Shown: positions 25,541 through 35,037 of the stretch, in pieces | How the letters are laid out: every line of letters begins with the position of its first letter | Position numbering within the stretch: position 1 is the stretch's first letter | From: Paludibacteraceae bacterium | GTDB lineage: Bacteria > Bacteroidota > Bacteroidia > Bacteroidales > Paludibacteraceae | Direction: 5' to 3' | Assembly (NCBI GenBank): GCA_024399835.1 | Contig: JAKSNK010000002.1 | Location: forward strand, 1 to 64,000 | Length of the DNA: 64,000 nucleotides | Made by a program: the position numbers and the translations under genes | Notes under the pieces: generated by a model | Database searches by the model: none | What the model was told of the DNA's origin: nothing | The model's input: only the letters and a program-made list of their open reading frames with translations

Positions 25541-28500
25541 TTAGCGGAAAATGCGGAAGGAGTGCGAGTTGGTTTGAATAACATACACGCCATGAGGTAA
25601 GGCAAGTGCGTGTACATCTTCATTAGTGGTCATCACTTTAAATCCGTGCATATTGTAGATATTCACCCATTCGCCGGGCATGTAAACATCCTCTAAATCG
25701 GTGGGCTGTTTCAAATAGACGGTGTAGATGACTTTATTGATATAGTCGCTCACGGTGTAGTCGTGTCCGATGAAACTGTCGCTCATATCAATAACCTCTC
25801 CGTTAGCAGGCGTAACATGCGTGGTGGCATCGGCAATGGTGACTACAGGACTAACTGCCGAATAGTCGCCCGAAGGCATAGTAACCGTGATAATCTTGTT
25901 CGCCTCGTCAATCACGCCCTTCGTGCCATTGATGGAGAATGAGGTAATTTGCAAAGTCGGCAAAGCAATCGGCGATTTCGTGCCGTCCATCAGGTACTTG
26001 ATGCACTCTTCTATCAGTCGCTTGCCCTGCATGGTCAAGTGTTGAGACGATGCTTTGGCTATCGGCAGGCAGAGATACTTGCTGCCGTGCTCGGTGGCGC
26101 TGACTTCGTGCAGGAAAGTCTGTTGCTCGCCGTCGGTCATATAGTCTTCGCCACGAGTGGCAGTAGTGCTAAGACACCATGAACCTGCATGATAAACCTC
26201 TGCCGTAATCAGTCCGCGTGTTTCTACGCTATCCAACAGATCTACCACTTGATTGGCTTTGAGAGCCATTGCTTGGAAGATAGGATGAGTGGGCTGAACA
26301 ACTGTCATCTTGCCGGTGACAGCACTACCGTTGGATGCGTAACCCCAGTCAAGACGAGATGGGTTGTAGGCAAATGCCTGCATATTCAGTACGGGTATAT
26401 TGCTGTTGCGTATCAAGCTCAAAGCGCCTTCGTTGGTAGCGTCGGTACTCTCACTGATGACGATGACTTTGAATTTGTTCTTTTGTGTTTCGGTCATGTT
26501 GGTAACGGACGATTGGGTGGCTGCCATAACGGAATACTTGGATTCCAAATAACTCAAAATACCGTCTTTCTCCGTGTTGCCTTTGTACATATATAGCAAC
26601 GGGTTTTGTCCTAAATCAAGGTGCTTAACGGTCAATTTACCCGTGATGGTATTACCTCCGTCAATCGAGATGCTAAACGGGTATGTTCCTTGTGCTGTCG
26701 GTGTACCTGAAATGGAATAAACGCCATCGCCTCCATTGCCTGTGATGCCTGCAGGGGTCGTCCCTGTCCAAGTCAAATGAATTTGACTGGCATCCAAAGC
26801 ATAATAAGTGAATTCAATGGCATCCATCGACCAACCGTCATACGCGCTGACAACCGTGTCGGTCGTCGCGGTCAATTGGGAACTGACGGTGAATGTACCA
26901 TGGTCAATACTGGATTTCTCCATACCACCTGCATCGTATGATACGATACGATAACTATAGGTACCTACAGGGCAGTTGGCATTACCTGCCAAATAGAGTG
27001 TGTCGCAAACGCCTTCATGACCACCAAAAGTGAGGTCAATACCGGTAGCAGGAGTGCCGCTGGTCCAAACGACCTTCGTGTCAATGTTGTTCTTGACGAT
27101 ATAGGTAATGGGTTTGATTGCGCGAGTTTGGAAAATGTTTTGGTTTGAGTCGTTACCCATGATGTATCTTACACGGGGATCGTTGCCCACGCGCAACGAG
27201 AAACCTACTACTGCGCAAGTGCTACCGCCAATGGCTTTGACTTCGATTAAGTGCTCGTCAGAGGATATGTCAAAACGGCGAACGGTATAGTTGCTGGCAT
27301 CGGGGGTCATCTCCTGTTTGATACCGTCAATATAGACTTCAAATATATTCCAAGCAGTTGGTTTGGCAGGGTCATATTTCTTATCCTTGCCATACAATGC
27401 GAATTGGTCAAAACCTTTGACAAGCATTTTATAATTACCAGAACCGGCAATCATCCGGTGCTCACGACCGGTTGTACCTGCAAATTCATCTACAGCACCG
27501 GCAGAGCAACTGCTCACAGCAGAAGTGCTCATTTCAAACCAGTTGTCTTTTGCTTTACAGGTGGTCTCTGTATTACCTGCGGCGCAGATACCGCCTGTTC
27601 TATCTACATTATGGGTGGTAATACTCATCATGTCGCTGGCATCACGACCGGAGTAATAAACTTCGTATTCGCGGTTATTGAATACAACGAGTTGGGTGTT
27701 GTATCCGCCATCCTCTTTGGGCTGGTCATAGATATCAGGCATGTGAACGGTCAGTCCGCTGGGTGGAACAACTGTCTTGAAACTGATTTGATAAGTCTTG
27801 GTCGTGACACCGTCCTCGGCTGTGACAACAACTTTGGTAACACCTGTCACGGAAGTGGCATCCGTTACTACGGCTTTGGCTGCAGCGTGATTGGCTGTAG
27901 CGGTTGTCTTAGGCACATCGGCACCCGAAACCTCTACTTGATAAGAAAGGGTAGCAGGCGAGAAAGCAGGAGTAAGTGTGCAACCGGCTACGGTAAGCGA
28001 TTTGAGGGTCGCATCGTCCGATATAGGGTCTGCTTCGGTGATAGTCACATGGTAAACGGTAGTTTCGCCTGTGGCTGAAGTTAGCGTATAATCTACAGCA
28101 CCGTTAGAGAAATCTTGTGCTGTATTGGGAGTCCATGATTGGATGTTCTTTCCGGTAAAGGATGGACTAATGGCAGTCAGCCCTGTGCCGTATTTGACCT
28201 TACCTGTGATGTTCATGCCTACATTATCTACAGTAGCACCGGCGGCGGTAATATTCGTCCACGTGGCAGACTCTGCTTTCGGGGCACTGCTTTCTTTGGT
28301 AAAAGTGATAGTATAAGTCTTCTTTGTCGTGCCGTCTTCAGCAGTAACTAATACGCTGGCAGAACCCGGTACGGCGGTGGGTTGAGTAATGGCAGGTGTC
28401 TGCGCTTTGCTGTGGTTGGCTGTAGCAGCCACTACAGGTATGCCGGAGTAGGTGGCAGGCAACTCGACATCGTAACTGAGTGTGGCAGCAGAGAAATTAG

Positions 28501-29128
28501 GTACAGATGTACCATCGTAAGTCAGTGCCTTAAGCGTAGCATCGTTGGAAGGACCGGCAGATTCAACTTCAACCTCTAAATCTACTACATAGAAAGTTGA
28601 ACCCTCGCCATAATTGCTACTGCCGCTACCGATGGTATGAGTAGAAGTATCATATTTCTTCATTTGACGGTAGAGTCTAAACGACTTGATGTCGCTGGGC
28701 ACATTTACTTCAGTGATGTTGTCGCTACATTCTCCTGCGTATCCGACCAGATTGACCAACATTTCAGCGGTAGCGGTGTTGGACGGTGTGTTTGAACCCC
28801 ACATAAGCATGGCGACATTTTTTGCACCCGAACTATTGATACATCCGTGTATCTTTACACTAATGATGTTTGTGCTCGAACTTACACCGACATAATATTG
28901 ATCTACTGCTCCTGCTGTGTTGCCAACTTTGATAATGTTTTCTTTGACAGCTTTACCAGAAGCTTTACAAATTTGTTGATTTTCGGTAGATGTGTACGAA
29001 CTGCTGACAGTTACGCCGTCCTTGGTGGCACCTGAACAGATTTCTGCTGAAGTGAATGTAACGGTGTCAGCCAGTAGAAGAGCCGTAGAAGCAATACAAA
29101 CTACGACAAGTGAAAGGATTTTTTTCAT
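25541..29128 (-). CDS. giant secreted protein with cadherin-like repeats and T9SS tail
   Basis: A 1195-residue surface or secreted protein. The signal peptide MKKILSLVVVCIASTALLLA comes from ATG 29128; the longer frame starts inside the leader. Two cadherin-like beta-sandwich domains are clear: the first begins near SNDATLKALTYDGTSVPNFS and the second near SDDATLKSLTVAGCTLTPAF, each ending in a VTAEDGxTxKTYxISF pattern. Ig-like and jelly-roll-like segments follow, then a domain mentioning LYMYKGNTEKDGILSYLESK. The last 50 residues are a type A T9SS sorting domain (VNIYNMHGFKVM ... LPHGVYVIQTNSHSFRIF). It probably acts as an adhesin or glycan-degrading scaffold; no catalytic site is recognised. 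Confidence 0.85.
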   Translation of the reverse strand: MKKILSLVVVCIASTALLLADTVTFTSAEICSGATKDGVTVSSSYTSTENQQICKASGKAVKENIIKVGNTAGAVDQYYVGVSSSTNIISVKIHGCINSSGAKNVAMLMWGSNTPSNTATAEMLVNLVGYAGECSDNITEVNVPSDIKSFRLYRQMKKYDTSTHTIGSGSSNYGEGSTFYVVDLEVEVESAGPSNDATLKALTYDGTSVPNFSAATLSYDVELPATYSGIPVVAATANHSKAQTPAITQPTAVPGSASVLVTAEDGTTKKTYTITFTKESSAPKAESATWTNITAAGATVDNVGMNITGKVKYGTGLTAISPSFTGKNIQSWTPNTAQDFSNGAVDYTLTSATGETTVYHVTITEADPISDDATLKSLTVAGCTLTPAFSPATLSYQVEVSGADVPKTTATANHAAAKAVVTDATSVTGVTKVVVTAEDGVTTKTYQISFKTVVPPSGLTVHMPDIYDQPKEDGGYNTQLVVFNNREYEVYYSGRDASDMMSITTHNVDRTGGICAAGNTETTCKAKDNWFEMSTSAVSSCSAGAVDEFAGTTGREHRMIAGSGNYKMLVKGFDQFALYGKDKKYDPAKPTAWNIFEVYIDGIKQEMTPDASNYTVRRFDISSDEHLIEVKAIGGSTCAVVGFSLRVGNDPRVRYIMGNDSNQNIFQTRAIKPITYIVKNNIDTKVVWTSGTPATGIDLTFGGHEGVCDTLYLAGNANCPVGTYSYRIVSYDAGGMEKSSIDHGTFTVSSQLTATTDTVVSAYDGWSMDAIEFTYYALDASQIHLTWTGTTPAGITGNGGDGVYSISGTPTAQGTYPFSISIDGGNTITGKLTVKHLDLGQNPLLYMYKGNTEKDGILSYLESKYSVMAATQSSVTNMTETQKNKFKVIVISESTDATNEGALSLIRNSNIPVLNMQAFAYNPSRLDWGYASNGSAVTGKMTVVQPTHPIFQAMALKANQVVDLLDSVETRGLITAEVYHAGSWCLSTTATRGEDYMTDGEQQTFLHEVSATEHGSKYLCLPIAKASSQHLTMQGKRLIEECIKYLMDGTKSPIALPTLQITSFSINGTKGVIDEANKIITVTMPSGDYSAVSPVVTIADATTHVTPANGEVIDMSDSFIGHDYTVSDYINKVIYTVYLKQPTDLEDVYMPGEWVNIYNMHGFKVMTTNEDVHALALPHGVYVIQTNSHSFRIFR

Positions 29129-29171
29129 ATTCTTGATGTTAATTTTAGTTCTACTTTGCGCGCACATATAT

Positions 29172-29188
29172 GCGTATATTTTACAAGG
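29172..29188 (-). promoter_or_regulatory. 17-nt leader motif shared with 61152-61168
   Basis: On the minus strand it reads CCTTGTAAAATATACGC. The copy before the surface-protein gene at 61203 reads CCTCGTAAAATATACGC. Each lies about 35-45 nt before the ATG of a large secreted protein, and both are followed by alternating purine-pyrimidine GCGC/TATATG stretches. Confidence 0.55.
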
Positions 29189-29190
29189 TG

Positions 29191-29198
29191 CAAAATTA
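29191..29198 (-). promoter_or_regulatory. -7 box TAATTTTG for the giant T9SS cargo gene
   Basis: TAnnTTTG match, 62 nt before the ATG. It sets a leader of about 58 nt that starts with the shared 17-nt motif. Confidence 0.6.
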
Positions 29199-29283
29199 CA
29201 AAAAAATATTGAAACATGCGTGTAAATTTTAACTTTTTTTGTGTAATTTTTGACAAACTCTTGTGTATGTGATATTTTTTTTG

Positions 29284-29291
29284 TAACTTTG
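29284..29291 (+). promoter_or_regulatory. -7 box TAACTTTG for the DUF3078 gene
   Basis: TAnnTTTG match preceded by a T run. The leader contains a small hairpin ATTGAG/CTCAAT (about 29298-29314). Confidence 0.65.
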
Positions 29292-29351
29292 CGTGATTAT
29301 TGAGTGTTACTCAATCGGAATAAATATCAACTAACAATAATGCACAAAACA

Positions 29352-30446
29352 ATGAAAAAACATTTTCTTTTATTCGTCGCTTGCATGGCATCTGTTGCCA
29401 TGATGGCGCAAGAGGAAGCCGCTCCTGTCAAGGATTGGCAATGGTCGGGTATAATTGGCTTGAATGCCAATGCAACAGGTATGGTGAACTGGGCTGCCGG
29501 TGGTAAAAACAATGTTACCGGTACTGCGTATGGCAAGGTCCGTTGCCTGTATGATAAAAGCAGTTTGAGTTGGGAAACCAACTTGGATGTCGCTTACGGC
29601 TTGAGTTATGTGGACCAGACTTATGACAAACTGCAAAAAGCCAGCGACTACTTGAAGTTTAATACTAAATTTGGTTGGGCGTTCAAGAAGAATTGGTTGC
29701 TGACCGTCAGCGCCGGTTTCCAGACACAGTTTGACCTCGGTCGCGAGTACTTGGGTACGGGCGAGTTTAACCCCGTGTTGAGTAATATCCTGGCTCCGTC
29801 TTATACGGACATCTCTGTCGGTATTGACTGGAAACCCAACAATATCTTCTCGGTTTATTTGTCGCCTGTTGCAGGTCGTATCACTACGGCTTATGTGAGT
29901 GACAATGTGAATAATCGGTTCGCAGACGAGTATCTGCTGGAGAACGGCGGCTTGCGCCAACAGTTGCAGGAGAGTTATGGTGTATGGAAATATACCAAGG
30001 GAGAGACTGCTTATGAAAAAGAGTATATGAACGCCAAGGCAGAGTTGGGTCTTACCTTGAAGGGCGGTATCAACTGGACATACAAGGACCTCAAGATTAT
30101 TACCAATCTGACACTCTTCACTCCCTATACATGGGATAAAAAAGAGTTGTTCTTCAATGCCTTGGACGGCAAGTATTACGAGGAAGATCAGTTGAATCCT
30201 GAAATATTCAAATCGGATTATGTCGTATTTGCCGGCTTCCGTGATAACAACCGCCGTTTCGGTAATTTCGATGTAGATTGGAATGTGGCTATTTCCTATC
30301 AGTTCCTCAAATGCCTCAGCATTTCGCTCAATACCGATTTGAAGTATGTCAACGGTCTGAAGATTGCGGATAAGGAAGGTCTGAATGCTACCGAGAAAGT
30401 GCAGTTCTTGGCTAATCTCGGAATAGGTGTCAGTTACGCATTCTAA
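29352..30446 (+). CDS. DUF3078 outer-membrane beta-barrel-like protein
   Basis: The 364-residue protein begins MKKHFLLFVACMASVAMMAQ, a signal peptide. The mature part matches Bacteroidetes DUF3078: WQWSGIIGLNANATGMVNWA (GlyLys-rich start), WETNLDVAYGLSYV, the GWAFKKNWLLTVSAGFQTQF strand, YTDISVGIDWKPNN and a terminal aromatic strand LGIGVSYAF. Alternating strands suggest an outer-membrane barrel; function is unknown in the family. In-frame ATGs at 29340 and 29304 would add a non-hydrophobic prefix and are less likely. It is followed after 11 bp by the zapB-like/zapA/rny genes and probably leads that unit. Confidence 0.82.
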   Translation: MKKHFLLFVACMASVAMMAQEEAAPVKDWQWSGIIGLNANATGMVNWAAGGKNNVTGTAYGKVRCLYDKSSLSWETNLDVAYGLSYVDQTYDKLQKASDYLKFNTKFGWAFKKNWLLTVSAGFQTQFDLGREYLGTGEFNPVLSNILAPSYTDISVGIDWKPNNIFSVYLSPVAGRITTAYVSDNVNNRFADEYLLENGGLRQQLQESYGVWKYTKGETAYEKEYMNAKAELGLTLKGGINWTYKDLKIITNLTLFTPYTWDKKELFFNALDGKYYEEDQLNPEIFKSDYVVFAGFRDNNRRFGNFDVDWNVAISYQFLKCLSISLNTDLKYVNGLKIADKEGLNATEKVQFLANLGIGVSYAF

Positions 30447-30457
30447 GTAGTGTTCGT

Positions 30458-30736
30458 ATGGATCCTTTGGCGCAATTGGAAAGTAATATCCGCTGCTTGT
30501 TTGCACGCATAGATGCTTTGGAACAAGAGGTGGCTTCGTTGCGCAAGGTGAATGAGGACCAGCATCAGGAGATAATACAGGCACATGCCGAACTGAGTAC
30601 ATTGCAGAATAAGTACAACAAATTGCAGTTGGCTCATACTCTGTTGGGAGGGGAAGAAGATCGGCAGAAGACAAAGAACCAGTTGACCAATATGATTTCC
30701 CAATTAGATAGAGCCATAGAGGCATTGAAACAATGA
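30458..30736 (+). CDS. ZapB-like coiled-coil protein
   Basis: A 92-residue, almost entirely coiled-coil protein (LESNIRCLFARIDALEQEVA onward), polar, without membrane segments. It overlaps the ZapA gene by 4 nt. In Bacteroidetes a short coiled-coil gene commonly precedes zapA, and by analogy with ZapB it may bridge ZapA and the Z-ring or nucleoid. Coiled coils are low-information sequences, so this is a positional inference. Confidence 0.65.
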   Translation: MDPLAQLESNIRCLFARIDALEQEVASLRKVNEDQHQEIIQAHAELSTLQNKYNKLQLAHTLLGGEEDRQKTKNQLTNMISQLDRAIEALKQ

Positions 30737-31029
30737 GCGAAAACAATAAACAACGCATTGTCGTGACTCTTAACACGCGCCGTGTCCCGTTGGTGGTAGA
30801 ACTGGAGAACGAACCTTTTTATCGTCAAGCTGCAGAAACGCTGAATGAGCTCTTTGTCCGGTTTCAGCGCGAACATCCGATGGATAGGGCAGAATATGTT
30901 TGGCAGGATGTGGCGCTCGCGGTGGCGTATAATCTCTATAAGGATCGTAAGAAAAATGTTTCGGAATCCTGTTTGGATGCCATTCAGCACATAAATGAAG
31001 AAATAGAAAACAAACTAAATAATAAATAG
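30733..31029 (+). CDS. zapA: cell-division protein ZapA
   Basis: A 98-residue ZapA-family protein. An N-terminal beta-rich head (QRIVVTLNTRRVPLVVELEN, then EPFYRQAAETLNELF) leads into a C-terminal helix that forms the dimer coiled coil. The VALAVAYNLYKDRKK segment is typical. ZapA binds FtsZ and cross-links filaments in the Z-ring. It is translationally coupled to the coiled-coil gene before it (ATGA) and sits 3 bp before rny. Confidence 0.9.
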   Translation: MSENNKQRIVVTLNTRRVPLVVELENEPFYRQAAETLNELFVRFQREHPMDRAEYVWQDVALAVAYNLYKDRKKNVSESCLDAIQHINEEIENKLNNK

Positions 31030-31032
31030 ACT

Positions 31033-32556
31033 ATGGTATTATACATTGTAATAGCTTTTGTCGCTTTAATCGTCGGCGCGGGGATGTGCTACTTGTTCTT
31101 TCGCCATTCCTCGTCCGGCATGTTGAAAAAAGCGGAGGAGGAAGCTGAAGTAATCAAAAAGAACAAAATGATTGAGGCGAAAGAGAAATTTATCGCTCTC
31201 AAATTGGAACATGACAATGCCGTTCGTGCAGACGAACAGCGCAAACAGCAGCGTGAGCAGCAACTCAACCAGCGTCAAAACGAATTGAACCAGCGCCAGG
31301 GCGAGTTACAGCGCCAGCAGAATGATTTGAACCAGATGCAGCAGACTATAGAAGGTCAGCAGAAAGCACTTGAGTTCAAGCAGCAGGAGATTGACAAAAT
31401 GCACCAGCAGGCGCAGAAACAGTTGGAGTCTCTCTCCGGCATGTCGGCAGAGGAAGCCAAGAAACAATTGGTGGAAGCCATGCGTGACGAAGCCAAGACT
31501 GCCGCTATGGCGTTCATCAACGAGACGATGGACGATGCCCGTCTGACGGCTAACAAAGAGGCAAAGAAAATCATTATTCAAACCATTCAGCGTGTTGCTT
31601 CAGAGACAACTGCCGAGAATGCCGTTTCGATTTTCCATATTGATAATGACGAAGTCAAAGGTCGCGTGATTGGTCGTGAGGGACGCAATATCCGTGCTTT
31701 GGAAGCCGCTACGGGCGTAGAAATCGTGGTGGACGATACTCCCGAGGCAATCACTATCTCCGGTTATGACCCCATTCGCCGTGAGATTGCTCGCCTGTCC
31801 TTGCACCAACTCGTACAGGACGGTCGTATCCACCCCGCGCGTATTGAGGAAGTGGTTGCAAAAGTGACCAAACAGGTCGAAGACGAGATTATTGAGACCG
31901 GTAAACGCACCACGATTGACTTGGGCGTACATGGCTTGCATCCTGAACTCATTCGTTTGATTGGTAAGATGAAATATCGTTCTTCGTATGGTCAGAACTT
32001 GCTGCAGCATGCCCGTGAAACGGCTAACTTGTGCGCTGTGATGGCTTCTGAATTGGGACTTAACCCCAAGAAAGCCCGTCGTGCCGGCTTGTTGCACGAT
32101 ATAGGTAAAGTGGCTGAGAACGAGGAAGAACTGCCGCACGCAGAGTTGGGTGGCAAGGTGTGTGAGAAATACGGTGAGAAACCGGATATTTGCAACGCCG
32201 TAGCCGCGCACCATGACGAATGCCCGATGGAGACGCTGATTGCTCCTATTGTGCAGGCATGTGATGCTATTTCCGGTGCCCGTCCCGGTGCTCGTCGTGA
32301 GATTGTGGAGACTTATGTTAAGCGTCTCAATGACCTTGAGAATATGGCGATGTCTTATCCGGGAGTGGTTAAAACATACGCTCTGCAGGCAGGTCGTGAA
32401 CTGCGCGTGATTGTCGGGGCTGACAAGATTTCGGATAAGGATACCGAACTGCTTTCGTTCGATTTGGCAAAGCGTATCCAGGATGAGATGACCTATCCGG
32501 GACAAATCCGCGTTACTGTCATCCGTGAGGTCCGTGCCGTCAATGTAGCCAAGTAA
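31033..32556 (+). CDS. rny: ribonuclease Y
   Basis: RNase Y is a membrane-anchored endoribonuclease that starts mRNA decay. The 507 residues contain an N-terminal membrane helix (about 2-20, [20 protein letters not shown]), a long Gln/Glu-rich coiled coil (about 30-150), a KH RNA-binding domain (about 200-260, [19 protein letters not shown]), and an HD catalytic domain (about 330-425) with [10 protein letters not shown] and [10 protein letters not shown]. All are complete. It is the last gene of the DUF3078-zapB-like-zapA-rny run and is followed by paired 11-mer repeats. Confidence 0.97.
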   Translation: MVLYIVIAFVALIVGAGMCYLFFRHSSSGMLKKAEEEAEVIKKNKMIEAKEKFIALKLEHDNAVRADEQRKQQREQQLNQRQNELNQRQGELQRQQNDLNQMQQTIEGQQKALEFKQQEIDKMHQQAQKQLESLSGMSAEEAKKQLVEAMRDEAKTAAMAFINETMDDARLTANKEAKKIIIQTIQRVASETTAENAVSIFHIDNDEVKGRVIGREGRNIRALEAATGVEIVVDDTPEAITISGYDPIRREIARLSLHQLVQDGRIHPARIEEVVAKVTKQVEDEIIETGKRTTIDLGVHGLHPELIRLIGKMKYRSSYGQNLLQHARETANLCAVMASELGLNPKKARRAGLLHDIGKVAENEEELPHAELGGKVCEKYGEKPDICNAVAAHHDECPMETLIAPIVQACDAISGARPGARREIVETYVKRLNDLENMAMSYPGVVKTYALQAGRELRVIVGADKISDKDTELLSFDLAKRIQDEMTYPGQIRVTVIREVRAVNVAK

Positions 32557-32580
32557 AGTGCTGTATAATACGGGTTCTTA

Positions 32581-32646
32581 TCGGTAGTACATCGGTAGTA
32601 GAGCGAGACCTTACCGAGACCTTAACGGGGGTAGAACGGGAGTAGA
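32581..32646. repeat. three different pairs of 11-bp tandem units
   Basis: Pair 1 is TCGGTAGTACA/TCGGTAGTAGA, pair 2 is GCGAGACCTTA/CCGAGACCTTA, and pair 3 is ACGGGGGTAGA/ACGGGAGTAGA. All six units are 11 bp and contiguous. Each pair differs by one base, and the pairs are unrelated to each other. Confidence 0.9.
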
Positions 32647-32687
32647 ATATACTATTAGAGTACTTACAAATATCGAATAGATCAATA

Positions 32688-32913
32688 TCGCCTATGGAAT
32701 AAAACAAGCAAGAAATTTGCACAATAGATAATATAGCGTTATCTTTGTTTCTCACTTTCTAAAAATCGGCAAAATTTAAAGAGGTGATGAGAAGTAAAGT
32801 TCAACGCTCACTCGTTCAGAGTGGGCTTTACTTCATGAATTCATCACCGTGGTGTTTGCCGATACCTTAGAAAGTGGATTAAAAAGTTTAGTCCACTTTT
32901 TTGTGCCTTGTCA
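32688..32913 (+). ncRNA. structured element E2 with terminator (same family as E1)
   Basis: It shares the first 37 nt with E1. Helices: GCAAG/TTTGC (32708-32720); AGATAA/TTATCT (32726-32744); outer arm CACTTTCTAA with TTAGAAAGTG (32753-32762, 32867-32876); ATCGGCAAA with TTTGCCGAT (32765-32773, 32855-32863); GGTGATGA with TCATCACC (32783-32790, 32841-32848); GAAGTAAAG with CTTTACTTC (32791-32799, 32826-32834); apical CACTC/GAGTG (32809-32823). The terminator is AGTGGATTAA/TTAGTCCACT plus T6 and overlaps the outer arm as in E1. Several helices differ from E1 by paired changes. TATCTTTG at 32740-32747 matches a -7 box just before the outer arm. Confidence 0.78.
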
Positions 32914-32997
32914 AGCAACGGACTTCTATGCATAGAAAAAAACGGAGATTGCCGAAAATCCGAACAAAGAGTAAGCACTAATAAAATTACAAATACG

Positions 32998-33630
32998 ATG
33001 AAAATCATTCGTTTAGCGCTAATATGCGCAACAAGTGTATTGCTATTGGCATGCAAACATGAAGAATCGGTCACACTGGATACAGATGTGGTCGCTGATA
33101 GTATAATTGATGGCTATGGCTATGTAGATTTAGGTCTTCCTTCAAAGCGTCTTTGGGCAGTCAACAATGTTGGTGCCGAAAAACCGGAAGGATTGGGAGA
33201 CTACTACCAATGGGGAGCCGTAAAACCCATGAGTGTATATAGTTGGAAAACATATTCTGTTGAATCTTTTGAAGATGTCGCAACTAAACAATGGGGAGAA
33301 AAATGGCGTATGCCTAAAGAAGAGGAATGTTATGAATTGATTTACCAATGTACTTGGATTTGGGCACAACTTCATGGTGTACAAGGTTATAAAGTTGTTG
33401 GTAAAAATAATAAATGGATTTTCTTGCCGGCAGCCGGATACAAAAAGAATCAGGAATACTCTAATACAGGAGTTTATGGCGAATATTGGTCATCTGACGC
33501 ATCTAAAGCACAAGATGACAATCTTCGTGCGCAAGGCATTCATTTTGAGAAGTCGGTCGTTTCTGAGTTATTGGATAATCGTTGTTGGGGATTTGTCGTA
33601 AGACCTGTGCTTGCGATTGAAATCGAATAA
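32998..33630 (+). CDS. lipoprotein with FISUMP (major paralogous) domain
   Basis: A 210-residue lipoprotein; MKIIRLALICATSVLLLAC gives a lipobox with Cys19. The mature part carries the FISUMP-type domain common in Bacteroidetes and Fibrobacter: YVDLGLPSKRLWAVNNVGAE, DYYQWGAVKP, WRMPKEEECYEL, WIFLPAAGY, YWSSDA and a final WGFVVRPV. The fold is C-type-lectin-like and of unknown role at the cell surface. The short ATG (32998) is used because it starts the signal peptide. The gene follows E2 by 84 bp with no promoter box between, so it may depend on E2 readthrough. Confidence 0.85.
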   Translation: MKIIRLALICATSVLLLACKHEESVTLDTDVVADSIIDGYGYVDLGLPSKRLWAVNNVGAEKPEGLGDYYQWGAVKPMSVYSWKTYSVESFEDVATKQWGEKWRMPKEEECYELIYQCTWIWAQLHGVQGYKVVGKNNKWIFLPAAGYKKNQEYSNTGVYGEYWSSDASKAQDDNLRAQGIHFEKSVVSELLDNRCWGFVVRPVLAIEIE

Positions 33631-33654
33631 TGTTGACTATAGAAAGACGATGTA

Positions 33655-33690
33655 ATTAGGGCTGCTGACAATTAAGTTGGCAGCCCTAAT
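33655..33690. terminator. hairpin between convergent genes
   Basis: An 11-bp perfect stem (ATTAGGGCTGC / GCAGCCCTAAT) with a 14-nt loop. No T run follows directly, but its place after two converging genes fits transcript termination. Confidence 0.6.
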
Positions 33691-33763
33691 AGTTATTTAC
33701 CTTTTTGCAATTCGCGGAGTATGACGGTACTAACGAAGCAGTCGAAATGTTGGTAAGTGGAAC

Positions 33764-34903
33764 TCAATATCTACCTTTTAGCCATTCGCCGAAGAAGTAG
33801 TCATAGACACGGTAACAACCATTTTCCTGCGTAATCAAATCCTCTTCCAATAATCCTTTTACGGCTGCTTGCACTGAACTGGGCGAAGGTAATTTATAGG
33901 TCTTAATGAAATTGCCCGAAGTGATTGCTTTAGCCAATCCTGCTTTGGCAATAGCAAGAAGAACTTGCTTTTGTTTGGTAGGAATGTGTTCCATCAGTTC
34001 GCGGTATGCCATGTCTTGTCGTCCGATAATGTGCTGACTTGTTTCGTCTAAACGATGGATAGTGTAAGTCTCATTGGGAGCTGTTGTGGCAAATATCTCG
34101 TTCATCATCATTTGTACAAACCATGATGTACCGTTGTATTTATGGTAAACGGCTTCGATTACATCTTGGGTGATAGATTTCCCCCATTCTGCAAATTTAT
34201 TTTGTACAAAAGAAGTATAGGTATCCAAAGGAATTGCCTCTAACCCCATCGATGCAGCACTTTGATAGAACGGCTTGGTGGAAGAAAAGAACATCTGCGC
34301 CATCAAATGGCGTTTGCTTCCTGAGTAAATGAAATGTGCATTCTTACAGTGCTGAATCTTTGTTCTCAGTTTGGCTTCTACACTTTTATCATCGGTATAA
34401 GTGGATATCTGTTGAAATTCATCGAATGCAATGACACAATGTTTATCCGCCAATTCAATATATTCAAAGATTTCATCCAAAGTGATGTCCGGGGTTTGAA
34501 TGTCACCAAATTGCAAATTCAAATTGGGCGTTCCTGATATAGGGTCAAATTGTACGCCTACTTGTAAGGAACGCACAACCTGAAAGAACTTCTCCTTCCA
34601 AACGGTTGGTTTCGGTTTAAGTTGCTCGTAGATGCTTTTCCCTAATAAATAGACAAATTCTGCATACGAATTAGTCCCATAAATATCAATATAAAAAGTG
34701 TAGTATTGCTCTCGTATAGGCGATTGCAAGAAAACATGCTCTATCAATCCCGATTTACCCATACGACGAGGAGATACAAGGGCGACATCGCGTCCATTTA
34801 TGATATGTTGCATCAACATATTTGTCTCTTCTATGCGGTCGCAGAAATATTCCGGAGCCACATATCTTCCTACTACAAAGGGATTTTCAAGATATACACT
34901 CAT
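33764..34903 (-). CDS. AAA/STAND-type ATPase of unknown role
   Basis: A 379-residue P-loop ATPase of the type first described from archaea (ATPase_2-like). The conserved head NPFVVGRYVAPEYFCDRIEE is followed by Walker A (SPRRMGKSGLIEHV), Walker B with Asp-Glu (CVIAFDEFQQI), the sensor region FIYSGSKRHLM, and a C-terminal winged-helix segment (TSGNFIKTYKLPSPSSVQAA). Such genes are frequent in Bacteroidetes, often standing alone, and their function is unknown. The start at 34903 (MSVYLENPF) fits the promoter box at 34946-34953; the longer frame begins in the A/T-rich leader. Confidence 0.85.
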   Translation of the reverse strand: MSVYLENPFVVGRYVAPEYFCDRIEETNMLMQHIINGRDVALVSPRRMGKSGLIEHVFLQSPIREQYYTFYIDIYGTNSYAEFVYLLGKSIYEQLKPKPTVWKEKFFQVVRSLQVGVQFDPISGTPNLNLQFGDIQTPDITLDEIFEYIELADKHCVIAFDEFQQISTYTDDKSVEAKLRTKIQHCKNAHFIYSGSKRHLMAQMFFSSTKPFYQSAASMGLEAIPLDTYTSFVQNKFAEWGKSITQDVIEAVYHKYNGTSWFVQMMMNEIFATTAPNETYTIHRLDETSQHIIGRQDMAYRELMEHIPTKQKQVLLAIAKAGLAKAITSGNFIKTYKLPSPSSVQAAVKGLLEEDLITQENGCYRVYDYFFGEWLKGRY

Positions 34904-34945
34904 AATTATTATATTTATAATTATTGTATCTATAATAATTTTGTG

Positions 34946-34953
34946 CAAAGGTA
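34946..34953 (-). promoter_or_regulatory. -7 box TACCTTTG for the ATPase gene
   Basis: TAnnTTTG match, 42 nt before the ATG. The leader between is almost pure A/T with short inverted repeats (AATTATTATATTTATAATT). Confidence 0.65.
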
Positions 34954-35037
34954 CTACTTTTTTTTCAATCTACCAAATATTTGGGCAACAAAAGCAGATG
35001 TTATTTTACTTTTTTGTGATTTTCACAGATTTTTCAG

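Noticed and set aside
29370..30776. A 468-codon open frame on the minus strand across the DUF3078 and zapB-like genes
   Set aside because: It spans two real genes on the other strand, lacks recognisable domains and has a His/Ile/Gln-rich shadow composition.
32740..32747. TATCTTTG in E2 as the certain start of the E2 transcript
   Set aside because: It matches the promoter box, but the same bases form one arm of a hairpin that E1 also has, and E1 lacks the box at that place.
24288..32913. E1 and E2 as the two ends of one transposon
   Set aside because: They are direct, not inverted, copies 8.4 kb apart, and the genes between are ordinary chromosomal genes without a transposase.
34936..34943. 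A forward TAATTTTG box in the ATPase gene leader
   Set aside because: No gene on the plus strand follows; A/T-rich leaders produce such matches by chance.
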